Assembly (NCBI RefSeq): GCF_042477335.2
Contig: NC_091247.1
Coordinates: forward strand, 7,524,501-7,588,500
DNA length: 64,000 nt
DNA from: Ovis canadensis
Lineage: Eukaryota > Chordata > Mammalia > Artiodactyla > Bovidae
Direction of reading: 5' to 3'
Position 1 is the stretch's first letter. The number at the start of each line of letters is the position of its first letter. The position numbers were made by a program, and so were the translations under genes. The notes beneath the pieces are model-generated. The model had not been told where the DNA came from. It ran no database searches and saw only the letters and a list, made by a program, of their open reading frames with translations. Positions 44,601 to 54,159 of the stretch are shown here, one piece after another.

Positions 44601-47600
44601 AGGTGCAAAGAAGGAAGGGAGTGGAGGAAGCCAGTTTCTCCAGGATGGGGGGAGGGGTGTCCGGAGCCCCAGAGAAGAGACAGTGGAGGCAGATGCCTGA
44701 GAGGGAGGAGCCGAATTCCTACAGATGAAAGTCAAGGAGTAAGCATTGCCACCCTGCCTCCCTCCTCTTGCAGAGCCCCATCCAGAAGGGAGAGCCGGAT
44801 TCCAGCAGCAACTGGCAGCTGGATCCCACGGAGCTGGCCAGCAAGTTCACATCTCGCACTAAAGCCTTCATCCTCAACACACCCAACAACCCCCTGGGAA
44901 AGGTACCTGAGGGACCTCCTCCCCAGGCGCCCCTCCAGATTGGCTTGCGTCCCTGTTCTGTTACTCGTGTGCTGCCATGGGGCCACAGTTTTCTTATCTG
45001 TGAAGTGGGCGAGCTAACTACGGAGAGCTCTGAGGATCGAGGCTCCTGGGGTCCCAGGGCCTGGGGCAGGGATCCCCAGGGAAGGTGTCAGCGGTAGTGG
45101 GCTGGGCTGGAAGCCTCTATTACTCCCCCACAGACCCGGACCCGAGAGTTCACCGCTCCACTTTTCTCATCTGTAAAATGGGAACATGACAGAACCGATG
45201 TCAAGGAAGACCCAGTCTCCCACCTGTTTCTCCTTTACTGTTACCATTATCACTCTCAAAGCTGCTGACGCCAGATACGCGGGGTTCTTTTTTCCCCCAC
45301 ACTAAGCAGTTCTGTGAGACCAGCTGGGTGTCCCACAAAGTTCAATTCCATATAATTCAGTCCTGACACTGTCTGCCTGGAGATGGTGTCAGCTCCCAGC
45401 AGTGAAGGGCCCAGTCTGACAAGGCTGCCCCCACCCCACTTCAGACGCCAACCGCAAGTCAGTTTGTCACCTGTGCTTCTGACCTGTGGCTGTAAATCTG
45501 AGACGCCCACAACCCCCTCTTCAGGTTCAATTCATCTGAGTGGCTCACAGGACTCAGGGACACACCTACTAACAGTTCTCAGTTAATTAAAGGAGATGAT
45601 AAAGGATACAGATGAACAATCCGATGAAGAGACAAGTATGGCGAGGTCTGGGCGGTGCCCGAGAACAGGTGCTTGCTTCTGCCCCTGTGGAGTTGGGGTG
45701 CGTCAGCCTCCGGGTGCCCGCATGAGCTCATCCACCTCTGCAAGCTCCCCAAACCCCACCTATCAGGATTTTGATGGAGGCATCAATTATCAACTCCATT
45801 TCCAACCCCTCTCCCTTCTCTGGGGAAGTGGCAGGAAGTGCGATATGGGAGGGGGCTGAAAATGTCAGGCTTCTAATCATGGCTTGCATGGTCTCTCTGG
45901 TGGCCAGCCTTGATCCAGGAGCCCACTTAGAGTCACCTCACTAGAACAAAAATGCTCCTAGTGCTCTTATCTCTTAGGAGTGTACAGGGGCTTCCATTGC
46001 CTGTGTCAAGGTCAGGATCAAAGACCAGACCTTAGAGCAAAAGATGCTTCTAGTGCTCTTGTGCATGCGTGCTCAGTTGCTTCAGTGTGTCCAGCTCTTT
46101 GGGACCCCGTGGACGGTAGACGACCAGACTCCTCCGTCATGGGATTCTCCAGACAAGAATACTGGAGTGGGTTGCCATGCCCTCCTCCAGGGGATCTTCC
46201 TGACCCAGGGATCGAACCCGCATCTCTTATGTCTCCTGCATTGGCAGGCAGGTTCTTTACCACTAGCACCACCGGGGAAACCCTCCAGTGCTTTTACCCC
46301 TTAGTAGTTGCAAGGGTTTTAGGAGTTCTGTGCCAGAATCCGGGGCAGAGACCAATAGAGATATTTTCTGTTATCTCACAGCTGACCTCACAGGGTCACA
46401 GTTGCAGGGTTAGGAGAGGGCAGAGAAGCCCTTGGCACCGGCTCTGGCTGTGTGCTCGCATTGCTCTGAGCTGGCCTCTCTGGTGGGGGACGGTCCCTGC
46501 AGGTGTTCTCCAGGGAAGAGCTGGAGCTGGTGGCCAGCCTGTGCCAGCAGCATGACGTGGTGTGCATCACAGACGAGGTGTACCAGTGGTTGGTCTTCGA
46601 TGGGTTCCAGCACATCAGCATCGGTGAGCCAAGCCGGCCAGGGCGCCCTGTACCCCCGGACCTTTGCGGCAGGGCCTTGAGCCCAGTCTGGTGTCAGCAC
46701 AGGTCTGGTGATTAGGACCAAGGGGTCTGGACCCACACAGGTCAGGTGACCTGGGGCTGTGACTTCACCTCTTTCGGGACAGGGGAACACAGTGGCACCT
46801 ACCTCCCGAGGTTGTCATGAGGAGGGGCTCAAATAAGTCCTGGAAATAGCTTAACGCGGAGTGGAGTCCGCGGCGCTGAGAGCCTGGGTCCCTGCTGGGA
46901 CCCAGCCCCCACTCCGTGCCTCCACCCCCCCCCCCCCCCCCCCCCCCCGTCTCAGCAGCCTCTCTCTTTGATCTTGGGCAGCCAGCCTCCCTGGCATGTG
47001 GGAACGCACCCTGACCATCGGTAGCGCTGGCAAGACCTTCAGTGTCACAGGCTGGAAGGTGAGAGAGGATGGGGGGATGGGGAGCCCTCCCTCTACAATC
47101 GTTGGCGGGAGAGGCTGGCCTGGGAATCCGCAAAGGGTCTGGCTGGGCCCCCAAGGGCCTCCCCCTTCCCCTATGTTCTTGGTCCAGGTGGGCTGGGTCC
47201 TTGGCCCGGACAGGCTCATGAAGCACCTGCGTACTGTGCACCAGAACTCCATCTATCACTGTGCCACGCAGTGCCAGGTGAGGGGGCGTGGCCATGAGGG
47301 CGTGGCCAGGTGAGGGGCGGGCCCAGATAGGGGCGGGGCAAGAGAGGCCTTTGGGCCAGCTCCAAGGTCGGGTCACACCTGACCCGCTCACCGCCCCCCC
47401 TCCACCCGCCCCCACGCCCTCCCCAGGCCGCAGTGGCTCAGAGCTTCGAGCGGGAGCAGCTGCACTTCGGCCAACCCAGCAGCTACTTTGTGCAGTTCCC
47501 ACAGTACATCCAGCGCTGCCGCGACCACATGATACAGAGCCTACAGTCCGTGGGCCTCCGGCCCGTGATCCCCCAGGCCAGCTACTTCCTCATCACAGAC

Positions 47601-48561
47601 ATCTCGGACTTCAGTAAGTGGGCCCGGCCAGTTGGAGCCGGGGCTGGGGCCCTGGAGGCTGCCCAGGACCCAGCACGTCCTCTGTCCCCCAGAAAACAAG
47701 ATGCCTGACTTGCCCGGAGCGGCAGATGAGCCTTACGACAGACGCTTCGTCAAGTGGATGATCAAGAATAAGGTGGGCTGGGGCTCTGCCGGTGGCTGTG
47801 TGTGTTTTACAGGCTGTACACTGCTAAGGGCGCCTGACCCCCGAGCTGATGGGCCAAAATCCAGCCCGGCCTCTGCCCTGAGCCGTGGTTCAGGGTTGTA
47901 TCCATTTCAAGGAAAGGAGAGCCTGTTTTTAATGTGCTCCAATAGGCCTTGTGGGCTGGCAGGAATTCCTACCCTCTCAGGGCCTCAGTCTTCCCATCTG
48001 TACAATGAGGGGTTGGCCCATTAACTCTGAGGTCCATCCAGCTCAGTGCTACGATTCTAAGACATTTCTTCTATGGCTCTGCCCTGACCTGCCAGGTGAT
48101 CTTCCTTGCTCTCAGCCGCCCTCTGTCCTCTGTACATAAGGAGGAACTTGGAATGGTGCTTTGGGATGTTTTACCTCTGACCTTGACACAGCACTGGGAG
48201 GTGCTGCATTGAAGCTAATTCTCTTTCTCCTTCTTTATCATGGACCCCTCTGATCCCCTGAGGACCCCAGAGGCCTGCCAGGCTGTGGGATATTTGAGAC
48301 ATGGGCTTTCTCCTCCCCAGGGCTTGATGGCCATTCCAGTGTCCACCTTCATCAGCGTGCCACACCAGAAGTTCTTTGACCACTATATCCGCTTCTGTTT
48401 CGTGAAGGTAAAGGACAGGCCTGGGGAGGGCAGAGCTCCCCAAGCCTCCTCAGACTTGCTGGGGAGAGGGGTAGGATTGATCTGTGTTGGTGCAGGATGA
48501 ATCCACGCTCCGGGCCATGGACCAGAAGCTGCAGAAGTGGAAGGCTGAGCTCATGCCCTGA
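38600..48561 (+). CDS. KYAT1: KYAT1, kynurenine aminotransferase 1 (spliced, 12 coding exons)
   Basis: Kynurenine-oxoglutarate transaminase 1 / glutamine transaminase K / cysteine-conjugate beta-lyase 1 (CCBL1): a fold-type I PLP enzyme, mainly cytosolic, that converts kynurenine to kynurenic acid and cleaves cysteine S-conjugates. Coding exons: 38600-38652, 40795-40945, 44218-44367, 44448-44534, 44774-44902, 46503-46623, 46982-47058, 47188-47277, 47427-47613, 47693-47772, 48321-48407, 48496-48561. All 11 introns are GT-AG and the frame stays open for 425 codons. Key residues: Asn186 in NTPNNPLGK, Asp214 and Tyr217 in ITDEVYQW, the PLP Schiff-base Lys248 in GSAGKTF, and Arg399 in YIRFCF, which binds the substrate carboxylate. 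Each is offset by one from the human enzyme because of one extra residue near position 28. The protein ends in an added Met-Pro. Head-to-head with LRRC8A and followed on the same strand by SPOUT1. The start codon has a good context (CACCATGG). Confidence 0.97.
38820..38970 (+). mobile_element. MIR remnant in KYAT1 intron
   Basis: TTTGAGTCTCAGCCTCACCC, GGGGCCAGTGACTCACC and GAGCCTCCGGTTCCAGCTA. Confidence 0.5.
39550..39760 (-). mobile_element. MIR remnants
   Basis: Two reverse MIR-like cores: CATTTTGCAGATAAGG and CCCATTCTACAGAGCGGAGG. Confidence 0.45.
40795..40945 (+). CDS. KYAT1: KYAT1 second coding exon
   Basis: [19 protein letters not shown] and [10 protein letters not shown]; contains the Gly-Gln-Gly-Phe-Pro substrate-site loop typical of the family. 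SEEADVV is one residue longer than SEHDVV in human. Donor GTGAGT. Confidence 0.97.
41650..41858 (-). mobile_element. L1 3' UTR with a small BovB insert
   Basis: Reverse L1 (GATTTACAACGTTGTGTTAA, TATAGTTCTCTGTGCTATCC). Between ATTGAACTATAA and GATTTACAACG about 43 bp of BovB (TGTGGCCAAAGTATTGGAGC) are inserted. Confidence 0.75.
41859..41953 (-). mobile_element. CHR-type SINE fragment
   Basis: TTTTCTGGCTGTGCCACTCA to CCACTGGATCTTAAGGGAAG. Confidence 0.65.
41960..42840 (+). mobile_element. L1 ORF2 fragment (reverse transcriptase)
   Basis: Plus-oriented L1 ORF2 with stops and frameshifts. The RT stretch [20 protein letters not shown] (near 42640-42700) and the upstream ANIILNSEK block identify it. 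No intact catalytic frame. Confidence 0.92.
42850..43340 (-). mobile_element. L1 3' fragment, opposite orientation
   Basis: GACTGCATAGTATTCCACTG and CACCATAATTTATTTACCCA read in reverse L1 order, meeting the plus-oriented L1 tail to tail. Confidence 0.6.
43550..43685 (+). mobile_element. MIR remnant
   Basis: CATGACCTTGGGCAAGTCAT and CTTTTTCCACCTGTTAAATG. Confidence 0.75.
43713..43905 (-). mobile_element. Bov-tA SINE
   Basis: Reverse copy, GTGGCTCAGTCATGTCCGAC to GAGCCTCAAGGGAAGTCC. Confidence 0.92.
44218..44367 (+). CDS. KYAT1: KYAT1 third coding exon
   Basis: Starts [14 protein letters not shown] and ends [16 protein letters not shown]; contains the small-domain/PLP-binding segment [10 protein letters not shown]. 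Phase 0 at both ends. Confidence 0.97.
44448..44534 (+). CDS. KYAT1: KYAT1 fourth coding exon
   Basis: [20 protein letters not shown] then VFVSLKP; Phe-Phe-Asp-Cys-Tyr stacks near the cofactor in this family. Confidence 0.97.
44774..44902 (+). CDS. KYAT1: KYAT1 fifth coding exon
   Basis: [18 protein letters not shown] ... [11 protein letters not shown]; includes Asn186, which contacts the PLP ring oxygen in the family. Donor GTACCT is the weakest-looking of the gene. Confidence 0.96.
44903..46502 (+). other. KYAT1: KYAT1 intron with possible LTR-like relic and a SINE
   Basis: 1.6 kb. The 45.53-46.37 kb part (GGAGATGATAAAGGATACAG, GCGGTGCCCGAGAACAGG) resembles an old LTR-type repeat, split by a Bov-tA copy; I do not assign a family. 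A drifted repeat of AAAATGCTCCTAGTGCTCTT occurs at about 45948 and 46040. Confidence 0.5.
46064..46282 (-). mobile_element. Bov-tA SINE
   Basis: Reverse copy ending ACCACTAGCACCACCGGGGA. Confidence 0.92.
46503..46623 (+). CDS. KYAT1: KYAT1 sixth coding exon
   Basis: [18 protein letters not shown] ... [13 protein letters not shown]; holds Asp214 (pairs with the PLP pyridine nitrogen) and Tyr217. Ends in phase 1. Confidence 0.97.
46925..46948. repeat. 24-C homopolymer near a splice acceptor
   Basis: 24 consecutive C, ending 33 bp before the exon that starts at 46982; lies at the upstream edge of the polypyrimidine tract. Confidence 0.95.
46982..47058 (+). CDS. KYAT1: KYAT1 seventh coding exon (catalytic lysine)
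   Basis: [20 protein letters not shown] then SVTGWK; Lys248 in SAGKTF is the PLP-binding lysine. Preceded by CTCTCTTTGATCTTGGGCAG and the poly-C tract. Confidence 0.97.
47188..47277 (+). CDS. KYAT1: KYAT1 eighth coding exon
   Basis: [20 protein letters not shown] then [10 protein letters not shown]. Confidence 0.97.
47427..47613 (+). CDS. KYAT1: KYAT1 ninth coding exon
   Basis: [37 protein letters not shown], then [13 protein letters not shown]; ends in phase 1 at GTAAGT. Confidence 0.97.
47693..47772 (+). CDS. KYAT1: KYAT1 tenth coding exon
   Basis: [18 protein letters not shown] then VKWMIKNK; joins to the previous exon to give Lys at the junction. Confidence 0.97.
48321..48407 (+). CDS. 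KYAT1: KYAT1 eleventh coding exon
   Basis: [16 protein letters not shown] then [10 protein letters not shown]; Arg399 binds the substrate alpha-carboxylate in this family. Confidence 0.97.
48496..48561 (+). CDS. KYAT1: KYAT1 last coding exon
   Basis: [19 protein letters not shown] followed by Met-Pro and TGA at 48559-48561. The human protein, from memory, stops after the final Leu. Confidence 0.96.
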   Translation, partial: DESTLRAMDQKLQKWKAELMP

Positions 48562-49040
48562 GGTCGTGACATCAACCCTGATCCCTGCCTGGTGCCTACA
48601 CACTCTGCGAGGCTCTGTCTTTGTCCAGCTCTCGGCCATCCCCCAGGTGGCAGGTAGATGGTACTGGAGGAGCCCGTCTCTGTAACACAGAATGATCCCA
48701 GGGAAGAGTCCTGCTTTTGGTCTTTGGGGAGTCGGGAGCACTTCTTCATGGTGCATGGCTCTGTTCCTGTCGCAGAGGTGAGGGAGGCCTGGCTGGGGCC
48801 TCTCCCTGGTGCTCCCTGTGCTGGGCTGAATGGTCTTGGGTCTCCTCGCCCCTTCCCAGGCTCAGCTGGGACTCCGAGGGCAGACTTCAATAATGTACTG
48901 GCCTTGGTCCCAGTCCTGGCCCCAGCCAGGCCTCAGACATCCTTCCCTTTCCTTATCTACATTTGTTCTTGGGAAGTTGTATTTAGCTCTGAGTCCTCAG
49001 GCCAGAACTTTTTCCCATAATAAAGTTTTAAGCTGTTCAG
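48562..49040 (+). other. KYAT1: KYAT1 3' UTR
   Basis: About 480 nt of unique sequence from the stop codon to just past the poly(A) signal; no repeat seen. Confidence 0.8.
49019..49024 (+). terminator. KYAT1: KYAT1 poly(A) signal AATAAA
   Basis: Canonical AATAAA followed by a GT/T-rich stretch (GTTTTAAGCTGTTCAGACTC); cleavage expected near 49040. Confidence 0.85.
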
Positions 49041-49272
49041 ACTCTTATTGGCTGCTTCTCTCCGCTTCACACCCTGGTGCTTGATTGCTGCCAAGGGCTC
49101 AGTCAGAACAGAAGGCACCTTCCACCTGCCTGAACCTCAGCTGCCAGACTCTCTTTCTACAAACGTTTTGGAGCCCAAAGAAGGGCAGGGACTTGGGACT
49201 TGTCTGAGGTCACCTAGTTAGTTAATGATAAAAGCAGGCCTCGGGGCTCAGATGGTGTGTGTTACCATTGTT

Positions 49273-49274
<2 letters not shown>

Positions 49275-49316
<42 letters not shown>
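49275..49316. repeat. (GT)21 microsatellite
   Basis: 42 bp of uninterrupted GT, likely polymorphic. Confidence 0.97.
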
Positions 49317-49317
<1 letters not shown>

Positions 49318-49426
49318 GGGGGCCTTAGTTGAGAGTCTAACAGGAAAGATACAGACAGTCAAGTCCCACAAGGATCAGAGTCCAGACCAGGAGTACCAGG
49401 GATTACATCATGAGAACAAAAGGGGA

Positions 49427-49725
49427 GGGATTTCCCCAACGATCCAGTGGTTAAGACTCTGCCTGCCAGTGCAGGGGACATGGGCTCGATCCCTGATCTG
49501 GGAAGATCCCACGTGCCACAGGGCAGCTAAGCCCGTGGGCCATGAGCCCACATCCTGCAGCTACTGAAGGTCTCGTGCTCTCGAGTCTGTGCTCTGCAGC
49601 AAGAGAGACCACCATCAAGAGAAGCCTGCAGGCTGCAGGGAAGAGTTGCCCCCTCTCACTGCAACGAGAGAAAGCCCGCATGTAGCAATGAAGACCTAGT
49701 GCAGCCAAAAGTAATTAATTAAAAA
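49427..49725 (+). mobile_element. CHR-type SINE, long form
   Basis: GGGATTTCCCCAACGATCCA head, long 3' extension, AATTAATTAAAAA tail. Confidence 0.88.
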
Positions 49726-50234
49726 ACGAAAGAATAGAAGGGAAAGGAATGTTTCCCCAAACCGGTACTGTGCACCTCTGCTTGCCAGACACCTGGATGC
49801 CCATCATCTCATTAAACAGCCTCTGAGACAGGAGTTACTGTCTCATGTTATAAATGAGGAAACCAAGTTGGAGGTCTGGTGACTTGTCCGAGGCCCTCCT
49901 GCTGGCAAAAGGCAAAGGGAGGGATCTGATCCCGGGAGTGGGAGTGCGCCTCCCACTGGAAAGCAAGGCAACTTCTGAAATCCTTTTTGGCAGGTGGTGC
50001 TGGGGACTTGTCTTGAAGTTGCATTTGTGTAACAAATCGTGGGTTTTGCTCATGTCATAGATTTAATTGGGGGAGGTGATGGGAACATACAGCATAATAA
50101 AATGTATTGGGTCTTTGTCTGCGGTTCCCGGCACAGAGCTCCTAAAACCCCTGGATTTCCCGAGCGACAGTAGTGTCTTTTGTTATCCCAAATGAACCCC
50201 TTCGACCATGTTTTGTTTTGTTTTGTTTTTATTT

Positions 50235-50514
50235 ACTTATTTTTTTTTATTTTGGCTGTGCTGGTTCTTCACGCTGCTCAGGCTTTTCTCTAGTTGCGGG
50301 GAGCAAGGGCTACGCTCTGGTTTCGGTGCTTGGACCTCTCATCGCAGTGCCTTCTCCCGCTGCAGAGCACAGGCTCCAGGGATGCAGGCTGCAGTAGTGC
50401 GGCTCCTGGGCTTAGCTCTTCCTTGGCCTGAGGGATCTTCCTAGATCAGGAATCGAACCTGTGTCTCCTGCATCGGCCGGTGGATTCTTTACCACTGAGC
50501 CACCAGGGATGCCC
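50235..50514 (-). mobile_element. CHR-type SINE, long form
   Basis: Reverse copy, T8ATTTTGGCTGTGC start, ending GAGCCACCAGGGATGCCC. Confidence 0.9.
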
Positions 50515-50662
50515 TCAACCATGTATTTAAAAGGTCAGAATTTTCAGCCCCAACCCCAGACCCCAGGGAGGGTAAAGGACTGGCCACTGAGTTCAGTTAC
50601 ATGACGAATGATTTAATCAGTTGTACATATGTAATAAAATCCCACATAAAAACCCTGAAGTG

Positions 50663-50838
50663 GGACTTCCCTGGTGGTCCAGCAGCCAAGACTCCGTGCT
50701 CCCAGTGCAGAGGGCTCAGGTTCAGCCCCTCATCAAGGAACGAGACCCCACACGCTGCAACTAGGAGCCCGAAGGCCTCAACTAAAGATCCTGCATGCCG
50801 CAACTAAGACCCAGCCCAGCCAAATAATTTTTTTAATT
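50663..50838 (+). mobile_element. CHR-type SINE
   Basis: GGGACTTCCCTGGTGGTCCA head, CCCAGCCCAGCCAAATAATT end. Confidence 0.92.
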
Positions 50839-50856
50839 TCTAAAAATGAAAGAAAA

Positions 50857-51180
50857 GGGCTTCCCTGATGGCTCAGTGGTGAAGAATCCATCTGCCAGTG
50901 CAGGAGACCCAGTTTTGATCCCTGATCTAGGAATATACCACACACCACAGAGCAGCTAAGCCCCCGCACCACAACTACTGAGCCTGTGCTCTAGAGCCTG
51001 GGAGCTGCAACTCCTGAAGCCCTTGCACCCCAGAGCATATGCTCTGCAAAAAGAAAAGCCACCACAATGAGAAACCCGTGTACCACAATTACGGAGTAGC
51101 CTCCACTCGCCACAACCCGAGAAAGCCTGCGCACCAACAAAGAGCCAGCACACCCAAAAAAACAGATTAAAAAATTTCTA
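50857..51180 (+). mobile_element. CHR-type SINE, long form
   Basis: GGGCTTCCCTGATGGCTCAG head with the extended 3' part; inserted just behind the previous SINE. Confidence 0.9.
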
Positions 51181-51920
51181 TAAAGATAAAAACAACGCTG
51201 AATCAATGAGGCTCAAGGAGTTTCTGGGCTGGTGAAAACCTCAATGAGCTGGTAGGGTAGCCCATCCAGAGAGGGTATGGAAATTCCATGCCCACCTTTC
51301 CACCTTAGTCTATGTACCTCTTACATTGGCTGTTCCTGAGTTGTATCTTCTAAAATAAACCCATAAGTATAGTGCTTTCCTGAGGGCTGTGAATCATTTC
51401 AGCAAATTATTGAATCTGAATGGGGTCAAAACCACCACTGTCATGAGGTGGTCATGGGAATGCTGGAATTTGCAGTCAGACAGGCAGAAGGTGTGGGTGA
51501 CTGGGCACCCCACTTGCCACTGGCATCTGAAGTGGGAGGCAGTCTTGTGGGCTCCCTTCACTTATGAGATCTGTGCCATTGAATCGAAGCTTAGGACACC
51601 ACTTGGTGTCAGAGAATTGCTATTTGGAACATATTGGTGGTGTGACATAGGACACTCCACTCTCTCCCTTTCCAAACAATGATTTTGCACTGCTATCCCT
51701 GTTCCAAAGTCAAGACTGTGAAACAATACAATTCAGAGGCTCAGGCTTGGAGCCCTTTGTGGTACTACACATAGACTGCTGATATGGTCCTCCAGAGCCA
51801 GAGGAGAAATTATGCTCATAGTTTTGAGTACTAAGGTGTTGTTTTTTTTTCTCATAAACTTATCTCTCTAGTCATGATCCAGCTAATCATCATCACAGAT
51901 GAATAAAGATGCCCATTTAA

Positions 51921-51972
51921 AAGAAAGAAAGGAAGCCAGACAGGCAGGAAGAAAGAAAGACAGAAAAAAAGG
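51921..51972. repeat. (GAAA)n purine-rich tract
   Basis: Interrupted GAAA/GGCAG units. Confidence 0.7.
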
Positions 51973-52260
51973 ATTTCTTGGATAGAACTGAGACCGAAGG
52001 CAGATGGGTCCCAGGCTAGGTACTTGCAATGAGGCTCCTGTTTACATTTCTTGGGGCAGGAAAAAAAGCGGACTTCAGGCTGGACATATACACGTATACC
52101 TCTCGTTTGCATTTTCAGAAACAGGAGATAGATGGGCTCCAGGTTAGATATTTACAACCAGTCTCCTGCTTGCTCTCCAAAATGGGAGTAACAACTGAAA
52201 CAGGATAGATAGCCAGGCTTTCTCTCCTGAGGACACCTTAGATAACAGTCATGGCAGGAA

Positions 52261-52537
52261 CTGCTGCTGCTGCTGCTAAGTCGCTTCAGTCGTGTCCAAC
52301 TCTGTGCGACCACATAGACGGCAGCCCACCAGGCTCCCCCATCCCTGGGATTCTCTAGGCAAGAACACTGGAGTGGGTTGCCATTTCCTTCTCCAATGCA
52401 TGAAAGTGAAAAGGGAAAGTGAAGGCGCTCAGTCGTGTCCAAGTCTTAGCGACCCCATGGACTGCAGCCTACCAGGCTCCTCCGTCCATGGGATTTTCCA
52501 GGCAAGAGTACTGGAGTGGGGTGCCATTGCCTTCTCA
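52261..52537 (-). mobile_element. Bov-A2 dimer
   Basis: (CTG)n start at 52261-52276, two reverse monomers with the linker CAATGCATGAAAGTGAAAAG. Confidence 0.95.
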
Positions 52538-52559
52538 AATCTCTCTTCTACTAAGTTGT

Positions 52560-52682
52560 GAACTCCAGATCAGTATTTGTTTTTGCTGACCATTGTGTCC
52601 CTGGCAGTCAGCACTGCAAGGAGTTCCTGCCTCAAAATAGGCTCAGCTTGAGAAATATTTGTTGACTGAATGAATATTGACT
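52560..52682 (+). mobile_element. L2 3' end
   Basis: GAGAAATATTTGTTGACTGA ATGAAT terminus. Confidence 0.6.
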
Positions 52683-52684
52683 CA

Positions 52685-53285
52685 AATGTATCATTTAAAA
52701 AGGAAAGTCTATCTCATTCCTTGCTGGTAGGAATGAGATGTAACAAAAAGGTATGTAACTACTTTGGAAGACAGTTTGGTGACTTCTTTCAAAGCTAAAC
52801 ATAGTCTAACACTTGGATCCAGCAATCAGACCTCCAGCTGTTTATCCAAGTGAACTGAGAAGCCAGGTCCACACAAAAACCTGCACATGAATATTTAGAG
52901 CAGTTTTATTTATAATTGCCAAATACTGGAAACAACCAAATGTCCTTTGAAAGGTGAATGGATAGACATGCTGGCATATCCATACAATGAACAGTATCCA
53001 GCAATAAAAAGAAATGAGATATCAGGCCAATGAATAGTATCCAGGAATAAAAAGAAATGAGATATCGAGCCACTAGAGACTAGGGAGGAACTTTAAACAC
53101 ATATTACTTAATAAAAGAAGGGAGTCTGAAAAGGCTGCATATTGTCTGATTCCAACTACATGACATTCTGGAAAAGGCTAAACTATAAGAACAGTTAGAA
53201 AAAAAAGTCAGTGGTCATCAGAGGCTTGAGGAGTGGGGAAAACAGGTGGAGCAGAGATTTTTAGGGCAGTGAATCGATTTTGAAT
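52685..53285 (+). mobile_element. L1 3' UTR with internal tandem duplication
   Basis: TTTTATTTATAATTGCCAAA, GAACAGTATCCAGCAATAAA and GGCTGCATATTGTCTGATTC in plus L1 order; a 43-bp segment is doubled at 52986-53071. Confidence 0.75.
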
Positions 53286-53301
53286 GATACTGTAATGACT
53301 G

Positions 53302-53440
53302 GGGCTTCCCTGGTGGCTCAGACGCTAAAGAATCTGCCTGCAATGCAGGAGACCCAGGTTTGATCCCTGGGTCAAGAAGATGCCCTGGAGAAGGAAACAG
53401 CAACCCACTCCAGTGTTCTTGCCTGGAGAATTCCATGGCA
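53302..53440 (+). mobile_element. Bov-tA SINE, 3' truncated
   Basis: GGGCTTCCCTGGTGGCTCAG head; breaks off after GGAGAATTCCATGG. Confidence 0.9.
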
Positions 53441-53665
53441 GTGATAGATATATGACATTACGTATTTTGTCAAAACCCACAGTATGTACAACACAAAGAG
53501 AGAACCCTATCCTTGACTATGAACAAAACCCATCAATATTGGTTCATGAACTGTCACAAACGTACACCGTTAGGCAACATGTTAATTACAAAAACTGAGG
53601 GGAAAGTCTGTGGGAACTCTTTACTATCTGTTCAATTTTTGGTAAACCCAAGTCTTCTCTTTGAC

Positions 53666-53893
53666 CACCTGATGCGAAGAACTGAGTCATTTGAAAAGAC
53701 CCTGATGCTGGGAAAGATTGAAGGCGGTAGGAGAAGGGAACCACAGAGGATGAGATGGCTGGATGGCATCACCGACTCAAGGGACATGAGTTTGAATTAA
53801 CTCCGGGAGTTGGTGATGGACAGGGAGGCCTGGCATGCTGCAGACCATGGGGTCGCAAAGAGTCCAACACGACTGAGCCACTGAACTGAACTG
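53666..53893 (+). mobile_element. BovB 3' end
   Basis: GATGCGAAGAACTGAGTCAT to the (AACTG)n tail at 53880-53893, plus orientation. Confidence 0.92.
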
Positions 53894-54159
53894 TTCTCTA
53901 AAATAATAAAGTCTGATAATTAAAAGAGAGAGTAAATGAACGAATCTATAACTGGATTTAATTACGGCCAGCTCTGAATCACACTCCAGCTCTGGGCCCC
54001 AAGACTCCATGTATAAAACCAAGCTGATGGTTGACTTCCTTGCTCGACCCGAGCCAGAGGGCAGTCCAAAGTTTCTGCACACTGGGACACTCAAGCCTGC
54101 GATGAGCTCAACACCACCACCCACACACAAGCCCCTACACCAGCGCCAGCTCCAGCTCA

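Larger units (their letters stand above)
50515..51680 (+). mobile_element. Possible old LTR-type repeat split by SINEs
   Basis: Pieces at 50515-50662 and 51185-51680 read like one ancient LTR-like element (CCCAACCCCAGACCCCAGGG; GGCTGTTCCTGAGTTGTATC followed by AAAATAAACCC, a poly(A)-signal-like motif; ACTGGCATCTGAAGTGGGAG). Family not assigned; no coding part. Confidence 0.4.
49041..54150. other. Intergenic region KYAT1 - SPOUT1
   Basis: About 5 kb. Repeats listed separately cover most of it; 51.7-52.25 kb and 53.45-53.66 kb show nothing I can assign. Confidence 0.8.

Noticed and set aside
46765..47502. 245-codon minus-strand ORF across KYAT1 exons 46982-47427
   Set aside because: Antisense shadow spanning both exons and introns, including the poly-C tract.
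49275..49316. CRISPR-like regular repeats
   Set aside because: Only simple microsatellites and dispersed transposons; no spaced direct repeats.
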